Positions 47,496 to 57,700 of a stretch of 64,000 nucleotides of DNA are shown in pieces. The notes under the pieces were generated by a model. It did not search any database. It saw nothing but the letters and a program-made list of their open reading frames with translations, and was not told the DNA's origin. Origin of the DNA: Trinickia acidisoli. Its GTDB lineage: Bacteria; Pseudomonadota; Gammaproteobacteria; Burkholderiales; Burkholderiaceae. The stretch is taken from NCBI RefSeq assembly GCF_017315725.1, contig NZ_JAFLRG010000002.1, positions 1,736,001 through 1,800,000 of the forward strand, read 5' to 3'. The translations under genes and the position numbers were made by a program. Each line of letters begins with the position of its first letter. Within the stretch, counting starts at the first letter, position 1.

Positions 47496-48605
47496 ATGCA
47501 TGCCGTACCTTCGCAGGGTAGCAGTGTCGTCGATCCGCCTGTAAGCGCGCCCGCGCGCGACCTGCGCCGTGTACCCATCCATCCCGATCACTGGTATCCA
47601 TTGGCATGGTCGAGCGAGGTCAAGCGGGGCAAAGCCCTTGGAGTGCATTTTGCCGGCGATCCGATCGTGCTGGTGCGTACCGAGGCCGGTACGATATTCG
47701 CACTGGAAGATCGTTGCGCACATCGACAAGTGCCGCTGCACGCGGGCGTGGTGGAAGGCGAGTCGATCCGCTGCGGCTATCACGGCTGGACGTATGACTG
47801 CACCGGCCACTGCGTCGACGTGCCATACCTCGGGCGTGAGCGCCTGCCCAACGGCGTGCGTGCTTATCCCTGCCGCGAGGTGCACGGCCTGATCTTCGTC
47901 TTTCCCGGCGATGCGGTGCTTGCCGAAGAGCGGCCGCTGCCCGCCATGCCATCGGCGGCAGACAAAGCGTACAAGACGCGCCGCTTTGGCCGCGAGGTCA
48001 AGTGCCACTACTCCTTCATGCACGAAAACCTGATGGACATGAACCACCAGCTCCTGCACCGGCGGGAGATGGGGCGAATGCGTGCGCGCTCGCTGGGCCG
48101 GCGTCGTGGCGTGGACTGGGTGGAAGTGGACTATACGTTCGCGCGCGAGGAAGGCAAACAACCCGTGGGTGAAGCGCTGGTGTTCGGCGCCAGCAAGAAG
48201 AACGGCGATCAGGACGAGAAGGACGTGATGACAGTGCGCACCGGCTACCCGTACCAAACCCTCCAGATCCGCTCGAGCGACGGCACATTGGTGATGGACT
48301 TGTGGATCGTCTACGTGCCGCTGGACGCCGCACAGCGTACCAACCGAACGTTTGGTCTGCTTTCCATCCGCAGGCCCGGCATTCCGTTCGCACTGGACCT
48401 CGCATGGCCGCTGTTGGTTTGGTTCACGGAATGCATCTTCAAGGAAGACCGTTGGATCGTCGAGCGCGAGCAAGAAGCCCACGACAAGCAGGGTGCCGAT
48501 TGGAACCATGAAGTGTTCCCGGTCATCAACGAATTGCGAGACCTACTGCGCCACTGCGGCGGCCGTGCCGTGATCCCGATCCGCGCGTTGAGCGGCGCGG
48601 CCTGA
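47496..48605 (+). CDS. Rieske-type ring-hydroxylating oxygenase, alpha subunit-like
   Basis: 369 residues from ATG 47496, preceded by AGGAGG at 9 nt; an ATG 36 bp earlier is possible but overlaps the YbjQ gene. Rieske [2Fe-2S] ligands are C74, H76, C93 and H96 (CAHRQVPLHAG ... CGYHGWTYD). The catalytic iron site is in HENLMDMNHQLLH (H184, H188, bridging D181). It resembles vanillate demethylase-type single-component oxygenases that need a separate reductase, and none is encoded here. Substrate unknown. Confidence 0.9.
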   Translation: MHAVPSQGSSVVDPPVSAPARDLRRVPIHPDHWYPLAWSSEVKRGKALGVHFAGDPIVLVRTEAGTIFALEDRCAHRQVPLHAGVVEGESIRCGYHGWTYDCTGHCVDVPYLGRERLPNGVRAYPCREVHGLIFVFPGDAVLAEERPLPAMPSAADKAYKTRRFGREVKCHYSFMHENLMDMNHQLLHRREMGRMRARSLGRRRGVDWVEVDYTFAREEGKQPVGEALVFGASKKNGDQDEKDVMTVRTGYPYQTLQIRSSDGTLVMDLWIVYVPLDAAQRTNRTFGLLSIRRPGIPFALDLAWPLLVWFTECIFKEDRWIVEREQEAHDKQGADWNHEVFPVINELRDLLRHCGGRAVIPIRALSGAA

Positions 48606-48662
48606 CGATGACGCCACGCGGATTATGAACAAATTCGTAACGATGATTTATTCAAATAGGAG

Positions 48663-48691
48663 TTAACCCTAAGACCTCCAGTCTCTACACT
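48663..48691 (+). promoter_or_regulatory. Promoter of the DUF4148 gene
   Basis: TTAACC (48663-48668), a 17-bp spacer and TACACT (48686-48691). Transcription from about 48698 would give a 60-nt leader carrying a strong TTTGGAGG ribosome site at 48745-48752. Confidence 0.6.
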
Positions 48692-48759
48692 GCAGTCATC
48701 GGTTCTCGCAAATGAACACGATGCAGCAGATAGGACAAATAACTTTTGGAGGTATTGCC

Positions 48760-49068
48760 ATGAAATCGCTCGTTCAATCCGTCGTTATCGCCGCCGCCCT
48801 TGCCGCTCCTGTCGCTGTTTTCGCGCAGTCGAACGCACCCGTGACACGTGCCCAAGTCAACGCCGAACTCGTGCAATTCGAGCAAGCCGGCGGGCGCGTC
48901 AACTTCAGCAACGATCCGAACTATCCGGCCGACGCTCAAGCCGCACAAGCGCGCGTCATTGCGCAAAACGGCAACAATCAAGCGTTTGGTGGCGTGGCCG
49001 CCGGTTCGTCGGCTTCGGGCGCCCCCGTGAAGGCCGATGGCGTCAAGCCGTTGTTCTTCGGTATCTAA
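48760..49068 (+). CDS. Periplasmic DUF4148 protein
   Basis: 102 residues with a Sec signal peptide (KSLVQSVVIAAALAAPVAVF, cleaved after FAQ or AFA-like site), then the DUF4148 signature VTRAQVNAELVQFEQAGGRV and the NYPADAQAAQARV segment. The family is abundant in Burkholderiaceae and of unknown function. A consensus ribosome site decides the start at 48760. Confidence 0.9.
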   Translation: MKSLVQSVVIAAALAAPVAVFAQSNAPVTRAQVNAELVQFEQAGGRVNFSNDPNYPADAQAAQARVIAQNGNNQAFGGVAAGSSASGAPVKADGVKPLFFGI

Positions 49069-49134
49069 ATCACACCGTGACGATAAGTCGCCAGCGAGGC
49101 CCAATGGGCCCGCTGGCTGAAGTCGCTGCGTGAC

Positions 49135-50157
49135 TCAACGGCCGAGCCCGCTGGCGGCGATTTGCTGTTCGACGTATTGAGCAAAGAGCGTATGAAGACG
49201 TGTCGTCGGATGCAGATCGTCAGCGAACATGTAGGTCTGATCGGCATTGGCCGTGACATAGGTACTCGGTGAGCACAACAAAGACGTATCGTCGGGCGTC
49301 TTCGAAGGATCGCAAGCCTGGCCGGTATTGGATACGAGGAAGCCGTTGGCCTGGTAGTTCGCGATCATCTGATTCAGCCACGTGTAAGAATCGATTTCGA
49401 TCACCTTGCTTTGCAGGCCGGCCGTTTGTAGCGCGGCGTTCAAATCGTCGTTGAACAATTGCGACTCCTGCGTGAAAGTCGCGCCGCCGTCGGCCGCCGC
49501 GAGGCCCTTGGGTGACAACCCGACGTTCGGCACGTTGACCAACACGACATGGGTTGCGCCATTGTCGACGATCTGTCCGACGATTTGCGCGAGCGCAGTG
49601 GCCGCTGTCTGCACGGTCGACGCTCCCGCGGGCAACGCTCCGGCGCGCAGCACGTCGTTCGCGCCCGCCCACACGAGCACGAGTTGACTCGAATTGAAGC
49701 TTCCGTGCGCAGACAAATAGCTCGACACCTGTTGATTGACAGGCATTTCGACATCACCGATTACGCTGGTGAGAAAGTTGTTGAGATTGGCCGGCGTCGC
49801 CACCGTGGCGCCGCCTTCCGCATAGCCGAGGCCGCCTTGCGGGCTCAATTTCTGGGTGGCGTCGATCGTATAAGCGGCGGTAAGTGTGTTGCCGTAGTAC
49901 TGCGCGACGTCCTGCGTCCACACTTGCCCTGGGTTGGTCGTGAAGCGGCCGCCGCCCACTACGCTCGCGATCGGCGCGTAGGTGCCGACGTCCGAAAGGC
50001 TATCGCCAAACGAAACGACTTGTAAATTGACACCGCCCGCAGGCGTGCCGCTGCTTGCACCACTCGCGCCACTGCCATGCCCACCGCATGCGGCGAGCAG
50101 CGAAACCGTCATGGCAAGAATTACAGTACGTACCTTGCCTTCGTTCATTGTTCTCAT
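49135..50157 (-). CDS. SGNH/GDSL-type esterase lipoprotein
   Basis: 340 residues. Start 50157 is supported by GAGGA six bases upstream. A lipoprotein signal (VILAMTVSLLAACGG) places the lipidated cysteine at C24. The catalytic Ser is S53 in VVSFGDSLSDVGTY; a GxND block reads VWAGANDVL, and the Asp/His pair is D313/H316 in DDLHPTTR. It is an outer- or inner-membrane-anchored lipase/esterase of the GDSL group; substrate unknown. Confidence 0.9.
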   Translation of the reverse strand: MRTMNEGKVRTVILAMTVSLLAACGGHGSGASGASSGTPAGGVNLQVVSFGDSLSDVGTYAPIASVVGGGRFTTNPGQVWTQDVAQYYGNTLTAAYTIDATQKLSPQGGLGYAEGGATVATPANLNNFLTSVIGDVEMPVNQQVSSYLSAHGSFNSSQLVLVWAGANDVLRAGALPAGASTVQTAATALAQIVGQIVDNGATHVVLVNVPNVGLSPKGLAAADGGATFTQESQLFNDDLNAALQTAGLQSKVIEIDSYTWLNQMIANYQANGFLVSNTGQACDPSKTPDDTSLLCSPSTYVTANADQTYMFADDLHPTTRLHTLFAQYVEQQIAASGLGR

Positions 50158-50387
50158 AGCGAATCCTCGACTGGTCGGCCGGGCGCTCGCGACCCAATGG
50201 CTATCGGATCGCGAGCGCCCGTATGTCGACTTAGCAACAAGCACTCCCTCTAAGCAAAAAGGATGCTCGGTTGGTGCGACGCGGCTGTCGGCGTAATGAA
50301 CAGAAGGCGAATGTCGTGCGTGAGGGGCGTTGCTGGGGGTAATCGGAACACGCTGCTATGGGGCGCTTTTCTGTCGGGCCCCCACTC

Positions 50388-51551
50388 TCACAAAATCGCC
50401 GCCAGCTTGGGCATGCGAAGCAAAAGACCCGCAATCAGATAGCACAACACACAAGCGAGGCTGCCGGTCGATACGAATTTCAGGAAAGGATTTACCGGTA
50501 CGTCTCTCCACATCAGTGCGACAGCAACCAGCACGGGAGGATGAACGATATAGATCGTATACGCACGTCTCGACAGTACGCGCCATACCCCAACCAATCT
50601 GTCGAACCGCTGCTGAAAGCGCTTGGCGAGAAACAAGATCGTTCCCCATGCGACCAATGGTTCCCAGAACGCGTAAACGACCGAAAGCGGACGACCACGC
50701 AATTCAGGAATGTACCCACCGAGAAAGTAGACGAGCGGTAGTACAGGCACCGCCATCAGCGCGACACGCCACCATAGGCGAACTTGCCGCTCCGGCAACC
50801 GTTCGATCCAATGCACGCGGGCCGTGCGGTAGCCCGCCACATACAGCACGACATAGCTCGCGAAGTACCCGAGTTGAAGGCCCCAGACGTTGACCCCAAC
50901 AGGCCATACGGACCGCAACGCCAGCGCTACGGTGCCAGTGAAAAGCGCAGCGCCGGCTAGCATCATGTTGGACGGAAATAGACTGCGATGCGGCCGGTCA
51001 TTTCGGTCATCTTCAAAACGAGTGTATGCCACGCTCCACAATGCAGCGCCCGCACTGAATATCAACAAAGCCTGGGCAAACCACATAGGTCCATTTTCGA
51101 ACGTGCCTTTTCGCCATAAGTCACTCAGCGTGCCGACAAAGGGGTGACCCCGGGCTGTCTGCGCTAGTGCGATCGTCGCCGGCCCGATCAGCACACCGTA
51201 GACGAGCAAAGGTGCGCCTAGGCGAACCAGCCGGTCAGCGAGAAAACGGCGCGATCCCTTGTGATCGATTGATTTAGAGGTGTAGTGGCCCGCCAGGAAA
51301 AAGAAGAGGCCCATGAAAAATGCCTGGTTGATCGTGCAGAAGAGCACCAACACCACGGATTCCAGAGACCTGCTGCTCGGCGTCACCTCATGGTAGTACC
51401 AGCCGCCGATTGCGCCATACGTAATGGCACAGTGATGAAATACAACGAGCAACGTCAAGCATGCCCGCAACGCGTCTAACCCCGCGTTTCGACGCGTCGC
51501 AGCTTCGATCGATGCAGCCGTGGGGTTGATCGGCAAATTTTGAGTGCTCAT
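50388..51551 (-). CDS. Acyltransferase 3 family membrane protein
   Basis: 387 residues from the ATG at 51551; an ATG 12 codons upstream is possible. About ten membrane helices, with the family signature near the N-terminus (LDALRACLTLLVVFHHCAIT). Members O-acetylate or O-succinylate sugars of surface polysaccharides or of secondary metabolites. No polysaccharide genes are adjacent, so the acceptor is unknown. Composition is somewhat less GC-rich than the biosynthetic block to the left. Confidence 0.88.
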   Translation of the reverse strand: MSTQNLPINPTAASIEAATRRNAGLDALRACLTLLVVFHHCAITYGAIGGWYYHEVTPSSRSLESVVLVLFCTINQAFFMGLFFFLAGHYTSKSIDHKGSRRFLADRLVRLGAPLLVYGVLIGPATIALAQTARGHPFVGTLSDLWRKGTFENGPMWFAQALLIFSAGAALWSVAYTRFEDDRNDRPHRSLFPSNMMLAGAALFTGTVALALRSVWPVGVNVWGLQLGYFASYVVLYVAGYRTARVHWIERLPERQVRLWWRVALMAVPVLPLVYFLGGYIPELRGRPLSVVYAFWEPLVAWGTILFLAKRFQQRFDRLVGVWRVLSRRAYTIYIVHPPVLVAVALMWRDVPVNPFLKFVSTGSLACVLCYLIAGLLLRMPKLAAIL

Positions 51552-51629
51552 CACATCGCCTGATGCTGTTAGCCAGCCATTGCTCACGAAGAGACAGGAC
51601 AGATCGGGAAAACATGCTCGCGGCCAAGT

Positions 51630-52148
51630 CTAATTCACTCTGCGCCAGACGGAAATGGGCACATCGCCATTCGGCCTCGGCGGCACGCGATAGCTCAGCT
51701 CATCCCCTCGCAACTCATAGGTCCGCTTTTGCTCTTGACCTTCCCAATTTGGAAAAGAGGCGCTGCGGATATGAAAGGTCAAAGTCTTGTTCACCGGATC
51801 AATGTCGACCGAGCCGAAGTGCGTGCTCGAGCCCATCACGGCGGCCCTGTATTCACCGGGCGAGCCGGTCGCCTTATTACCCGACGAAAAAGACGTTCGT
51901 TCCGACTTAAAAATTTGCAGAGAGTAGTTTCCCTCGCGATCGATCATCAGAAGGCCCTTCGGCGAAGCGCCGTAATCCCGTGCTCGCGTGCCGTCTGGAT
52001 GCTGAACGTCGGCGGCCACGAGCGTCCACGTTCCCTCGAGGGATGGTGCACTAGTCGTCTCGCCCGCAAACGCCAAGCTCGCGAGCGACATGCATGCAGC
52101 CATAAAAATTCGAAGTAAGCTGCCTTTCAGAATTCCGCCGCTATTCAT
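51630..52148 (-). CDS. Secreted lipocalin-like protein
   Basis: 172 residues from ATG 52148 (signal peptide LLRIFMAACMSLASLAFAG). The mature start LEGTWTLVAADVQHPDGTRA and the end YRVPPRPNGDVPISVWRRVN have the GxW and late Trp-Arg typical of lipocalin-like beta-barrels. It may bind a small hydrophobic ligand. GGAG lies 10 bases before the ATG. It is divergent from the LysR gene across 140 bp, so that LysR may control it. Confidence 0.75.
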   Translation of the reverse strand: MNSGGILKGSLLRIFMAACMSLASLAFAGETTSAPSLEGTWTLVAADVQHPDGTRARDYGASPKGLLMIDREGNYSLQIFKSERTSFSSGNKATGSPGEYRAAVMGSSTHFGSVDIDPVNKTLTFHIRSASFPNWEGQEQKRTYELRGDELSYRVPPRPNGDVPISVWRRVN

Positions 52149-52288
52149 GATCAAAATTTCTCCGTAAAAAGGCACTGCACACCCTGCTTTGGGTAAGAGA
52201 TATCACAGCGAGTCCGTCGGTCATATTAGCCAACGAAACAGGTCATGGATGCGATAATTCCGGACCATCGATTAAGAGAATCCGAACC

Positions 52289-53164
52289 ATGGCGCTGCCC
52301 AATCTGGACATGGATGCATTGCGGACGTTGCTTGCAAGCCAACAGCTAGGCGGTCTTCATCGGGCCGCCGAGCGTGTAGGCCGTTCGCAATCGGCCGTTA
52401 GCCAGCAAATGCGCAAGCTGGAAGGCCAGGTGGGCCAATCGCTATTTCGTCGGCAAGGCAAAGGACTCGCTTTGACGGAAACCGGGGAGCTCGTGCTCTC
52501 CTACGCGCGACGGATACTGGATCTCAATGACGAGGTCGTGCTGGCGATTCAGGGCGCGGCGGTCGCGGGTGCGGTGCGCTTCGGCTTACCGGGAGATTTC
52601 GCGGAGACATGGTTGCCGGCTGCGCTTGGACACTTCAAAAGAACACACCCCGGTGTGCATGTGGAAATCGCCGTCGAGAAAAACGGCGTACTGCTTGAAC
52701 GGTTGGACCGCGACGAACTCGATCTCGTGCTGGTCATGGGCTACGGTAGCCGGCAAGATGCCGAGCCGATAGCAAAACTGCAAATGGCCTGGATCGGGGC
52801 ACCGGGAGGGGACCCGGTGTTACGGCGCGATACGCCGCTCGACCTCGCCCTGTATAACCAACCCTGCTTCTTTCGCCGCGCGGGAATCGAGGCGCTGGAG
52901 AGTGCGAATATCTCTTGGCGATTGGCCTACACCACCGCCAGTCTGCAGAGTCTTTGGGCCGGCGTTGCAGCCGGGCTTGGCGTGACGGTGCGAACCATGT
53001 CGGGCGTGCCGTCGTCCCTGCGATTGCTCGACAGCAACGATGGCCTTCCGCCGTTGCCGGCCGTTGAACTTTGCCTACACAGTAGTGCTCGTAGAATGTC
53101 GCCCGCGTTGGCGGAACTCAAGCGAGTCGTCACCGCAAACGCGGCCGTCAATATTCGTTGCTGA
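52289..53164 (+). CDS. LysR family transcriptional regulator
   Basis: 291 residues. HTH: MALPNLDMDALRTLLASQQL, then RSQSAVSQQMRKLEGQVGQ. The substrate domain follows (LPGDFAETWLPAALGHFKRT). It is divergent from the lipocalin-like gene and 180 bp upstream of the amine oxidase gene on the same strand, so it could regulate either. Confidence 0.92.
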   Translation: MALPNLDMDALRTLLASQQLGGLHRAAERVGRSQSAVSQQMRKLEGQVGQSLFRRQGKGLALTETGELVLSYARRILDLNDEVVLAIQGAAVAGAVRFGLPGDFAETWLPAALGHFKRTHPGVHVEIAVEKNGVLLERLDRDELDLVLVMGYGSRQDAEPIAKLQMAWIGAPGGDPVLRRDTPLDLALYNQPCFFRRAGIEALESANISWRLAYTTASLQSLWAGVAAGLGVTVRTMSGVPSSLRLLDSNDGLPPLPAVELCLHSSARRMSPALAELKRVVTANAAVNIRC

Positions 53165-53343
53165 TTCCGGAAGGCTCGTCGACGTCGATATCAAGAAGCG
53201 CCGTGCTAACCGACTTGCCATGCGCGTCGAGCGCCAACGACTATCCTATGTGCACCAGCGAACGTTGCACACGATTTCGCTGCTTCAGACTACAAAGGAT
53301 AAGCATCTACCGATCGATCGTGTCCGGCACCGGGAGTTGAAAA

Positions 53344-54786
53344 TTGACTAACAGAGCCGATGGCAATCATCCAGCCGTTCAGCCTTTCGCACCGCCAAGT
53401 CCCGCTCTCGCCAAACCAAGTGATATGCACGTTGCCGTCGTCGGCGCGGGCATCGCCGGCCTCGTGGCAACGCGAACGCTGAAACGCGCTGGCGTTTCGG
53501 TCAAACTCTATGAAGCCGGAAAGCGCGTCGGCGGCCGAACCCACTCCTTACTCAATTACTTCAGTCCCGGTCTTTCCACCGAGGTAGGCGGCGAATTCAT
53601 CGACAGCCGGCATGCCGACATGTTCGCGCTAGCTCACGAATTCAATCTGGACATCCTCGACACCGCAGCCCCCTCCGAACGAAGCTTCGCGTCGAGTTAC
53701 TTCTTTCGCGGACGTCATCGCTCCGAGTCCGAGATCATGCACGAATATGGTCCGTTGGCCGAACGCATGCGCGCCGACGTGTCGCAACTGTCCCCCGACA
53801 TCTCCGCGTTCAAGCACGCTTCATTCGACGCGTATCTCGATCAGATGTCGATCGCGGCCTACCTCGATCGAATCGGTGCGCAAGGATGGTTGCGTGGACT
53901 CCTCGCGACGGCGTATCTGACCGAAATGGGTGTCGAAGTCGACCAGCAATCCTGCCTCAATATGCTGACCGTGTTGCCGCTCGACACGTCCGATGGCTTC
54001 AATATCTTTGGCGAGAGTGACGAACGCTACAAGATTCGCGGCGGCGTCGAACAAATTGCGCAAGCATTGGGCGCCGAACTTGCATCCGAGCTTCACCTCG
54101 AACATGCGCTCGTCTCGCTGCGCGACGGCGCGCAAGGGCTCTCGCTCGAAGTCGAACACGATGGGCAGCGCCGAACTGAATCGGCGGACTTCATGATCCT
54201 GGCAATCCCGTTCTCCGTCTTGCGCACCATCCCGATGGCCGTGGATTTGCCGGCGCCAAAGCGCCTCGCGATCGATACCTTGGGCTATGGCAGCAGTGAA
54301 AAAGTCATCGTGGGCTTGCGCGAACCCGTATGGCGCAATGCCGGCCGAGACGGTCAAGCGTTTTCGGACTTGAGTTTCCAGAGCGGCTGGGACTCGAGCC
54401 GCATGCAAGGAGCAGGCGCGACGTTCTCGTTCTACGTCGGCGGGCAAGCGGGACTCGAGCTTAACCCGGCCAATGCGGAATCGACCGCGCGCCGATATGT
54501 GCACGAGGCCGACGCACTCTTCCCAGGCTTGCTACGAGCATTCGACGGGCGGTCATACGCGACCAATTGGCATTCCAACGTGTTTTCACGTGGCGCGTAT
54601 TCCTTTTATCGTCCGGGCCAATGGACCACGATCGCGGGCTGGGAACGCGAGCCCTGCGGCCGACTGTTCTTTGCGGGGGAACACTGCAGCCGCGCGTTTC
54701 AGGGATATATGAACGGCGCTGCCGAAACCGGTCGTGAGGCGGCGCAGGACATCATTCGTTTGGTCACGGGAGGCGCGCAATGCTAG
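53344..54786 (+). CDS. Flavin-containing amine oxidase
   Basis: 480 residues from a TTG at 53344, chosen because a GGGAG site precedes it by 7 bases; an ATG at 53425 is the alternative. The FAD Rossmann loop is VGAGIAG at 33-39, followed by YEAGKRVGGRTHSLL. The C-terminus has the flavin-binding FFAGEHCSRAFQGYMNGAAE typical of monoamine/polyamine oxidases. It should oxidise an amine to an imine with release of H2O2. Its last 7 bases overlap the NTPase gene, so the two are translated together. Less GC-rich than the leftward housekeeping block. Confidence 0.88.
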   Translation: MTNRADGNHPAVQPFAPPSPALAKPSDMHVAVVGAGIAGLVATRTLKRAGVSVKLYEAGKRVGGRTHSLLNYFSPGLSTEVGGEFIDSRHADMFALAHEFNLDILDTAAPSERSFASSYFFRGRHRSESEIMHEYGPLAERMRADVSQLSPDISAFKHASFDAYLDQMSIAAYLDRIGAQGWLRGLLATAYLTEMGVEVDQQSCLNMLTVLPLDTSDGFNIFGESDERYKIRGGVEQIAQALGAELASELHLEHALVSLRDGAQGLSLEVEHDGQRRTESADFMILAIPFSVLRTIPMAVDLPAPKRLAIDTLGYGSSEKVIVGLREPVWRNAGRDGQAFSDLSFQSGWDSSRMQGAGATFSFYVGGQAGLELNPANAESTARRYVHEADALFPGLLRAFDGRSYATNWHSNVFSRGAYSFYRPGQWTTIAGWEREPCGRLFFAGEHCSRAFQGYMNGAAETGREAAQDIIRLVTGGAQC

Positions 54787-57700
54787 CCTCTCAGGAAACT
54801 GCGTCGATAGATTCATCCGAGTCGACCATCGATTGGAGCCGGTGGTCGCTCGCCGTGGCGGTCGCACTGCTCATCTATTGGTTGCTCTATAAGATCGGGG
54901 CCGTGATCGGTCTTCCGGTCAGTGATCTACTCCTTCGAAAGGGTAGTTTTGACTCGCTCAAAGCGCGAGGCGGCCTCGTACCGTTGATGTTGATCGTCAT
55001 CGCGTTATGGCCTTTCGTCAAACTCATCGACTACGCTCTCACGAAACATATCGATTTTCTTCTATTTTCCCCAAAATCCAGCATCTTGCATCGATTGAAG
55101 AAGCCGGCCAATGCAATGCTTTGGCTTGAACTGATTCAGAGCGACCTTCAGGCCGACTGCAAGGAATTGCAAGCATGGGCCCTGCTCGATAGCGATAAAA
55201 AATACTGGGGCCGGTTTTGGCATCATCGCAAACAAGACGACGAAGCGTTTCTCTCGCGAGAAGTGTCAGGGGAAGGCGAACGCGACAGGGAGGCGCTGGG
55301 CTGGGCTCTGGCGCACTATCTGGAAACATACGAACAAACCTTAGCCCCCGACGCCTCGTCGAGTATCGTTTCGCGAATCGAACGAGGCTTTCAGTCTTTC
55401 GCAGTGAGATTCCGAACCGCTTGCCTGACGCGTTCGCTCAGCGCCAGACGTCTGCCCTGGGACGTGGGCTCGATTGGGCATGGCCGGGATCACACGTCGG
55501 TCAAGCGGATTGCCAAATGGCGGCCGCGCCGCCCGACTCTACTGCTGTTGCACGCACAAGACGAAGATTTCCATACCCGTATCAAGTCCGCTCTCGAGGA
55601 TGAATCCGATTCTTATCTCTATCCGGTGCGGCTGCTGGTATTGATAAAAGGGAAATTCCCGGATGCCCTTCTTAGCATGCGGCGGCAGACCGGTGCGGTG
55701 ACTTACAAGGAATTCACGGGCCGGGAGTGGTTCACGCGACAGATCGATACGCGAGTCAAGGCATGCGGCCGGGGAGGCGGCGTTGTCATCCTTCAAGCGC
55801 CAAGCGGCTGGGGCAAGACGGCGCTCGCGCTGAGTTGGTTGGAGTCAACCCGGAATTGGCTCAGGATTCAAATGGAACACGGATGTCGGGACTGGAATGC
55901 CGCCATCGAGAAGCCCGATGTGTATCGGCCATTGTTATTGGATGGCTGGACGTTCGCTCGTGCAAGCCGCTCCAGGAGCCTTGATCCAAGCGGCTTCACG
56001 TCGGACGTCAATGTCGTGATCAATCAACTCGACGCCTGCACGCGATCACGTCTGGACATGGTCCACCACGCTGCGCGCCGCGAATCAGCCTTCGATACGT
56101 TGCAGGAATTATTGCGAGCGTGCGGCGAGCGTGGGCTCCACAGGGGTGAGCCGGTGGTGCTCCTGCTCGATGCGGTGGACGAGATCGATTTCTCGTCGGC
56201 GCCAAAGATCGACGACATCGATTCGCTGCTGCCCCGCAAATGGCCTGACGGTGTCGTGCTGCTCATGACCACGCGCACGCCCGAAGGAGCGGATAGCAGC
56301 CGCTCCTGGCGCAGAACCCAAGATCGGCAGGTCCAACATCTGAACGTCGAACTCGATGAACCGGACGAGAACGGAAAAAGGCACGCACACGATTCGTGCG
56401 AAACCAAGAAGGCGGGCGACAACGAGGAATTTCAGCGGGAAGCCCGTAAAGCCAACGAAGAAGATATCAAGCACTATATCGATCTGCGCTTCGCCGAACT
56501 CGAAAGGAGCTACGGTGAGGCGCTCAGTGATGCCCGCGTCAAGGAGGCGTTGTGGATTGCCTCGGAGGGTTACTTCATCGTCGCCTGTGGCCTGTTGAAC
56601 GAGAGCGGGGATGGTAGCGACGCTGAGCGCAGAGCGAACCTGTTGAAGGCGCTGAGACAAAATTACGTTAATCCGTACAAAAATCTACCCCGAGGTCCTG
56701 CGGAGTACTTTGACGTTCAAATAAACGACAAGGAAGTATGCCTTGCCGGGCGATTCGAGAATCGTGGACTGACTAACGGCCCTGACGCAGTCAATCCAAA
56801 GCCGTTCGCACCTGCGTTGCTAGCGATGTTGGTCACCCGCAAAGGGTCGCTCCGAGCGAGTGACTTTCTGGCGATTCTTTGTGCCATGCGAGAGGCCTGT
56901 GAGGCACCTGGCAGCCATGCGCGAGAAGCATGGCGTAAGTTGTGGGAGATGTCTCCCGAACGGGGGCCGCACGAACAGCCCTTCCGCCAAGGTCTGCTCG
57001 CACTGCGAGGGCTGTTCTACGGAAGCGCGCGCGACAACGAAAGAGAGACCGCCGCCGAAGTACCGGAAGATGCGGACCACGATCTCGATTTCAAGCTCAG
57101 CTTTTCGCATAGATGGGTGCTGGCAACTGCGAACCGAAGAACCGAAAATCTCCATAGGCGAGCCGAGATTCGCGAGATCTGGGCCGCACTCTGTGCTCAT
57201 CAGCTCTCCCGGCATAGCGACGGGCGCACGCCCGATCCGGTCGCAAAGTACGTGGACGCGTATGGCATCGATCATCTGCTCGAAGCCGAATATCTCGCTG
57301 AGGCGCTCACGCTGCGAAGCCGATTGTCCCGCCGATGGGCGGCGAACGAATACAAGCAGGCGTCGAGCCGCGGATCGGACGAGGACAAGACGTATCCCAA
57401 TCTCGCGGTGTTTTCGAAAAAGATCGCACAGGCAATCGAATTCGCGACCGCTCACGCCGACACGGGAAATCGATATGCCGAGGCGCTTGCGAGCATCGCG
57501 CCCGATAATCTCGTCGAGTTGCTCAATTCCAAGATCTATCTCACAGGGCTCTATACAGCGGTGCTGCAGGCGCTGCTGACTTACCACGCACTGACATGGT
57601 CCCAGTGGGACGCGTGCGCCACCGCGCTGATCGGATCCTCGGACATCGTGTTTCGACACGACTTCGGCGAAGCCTATGCAGCGGTATGGGAGCGCCCGGG

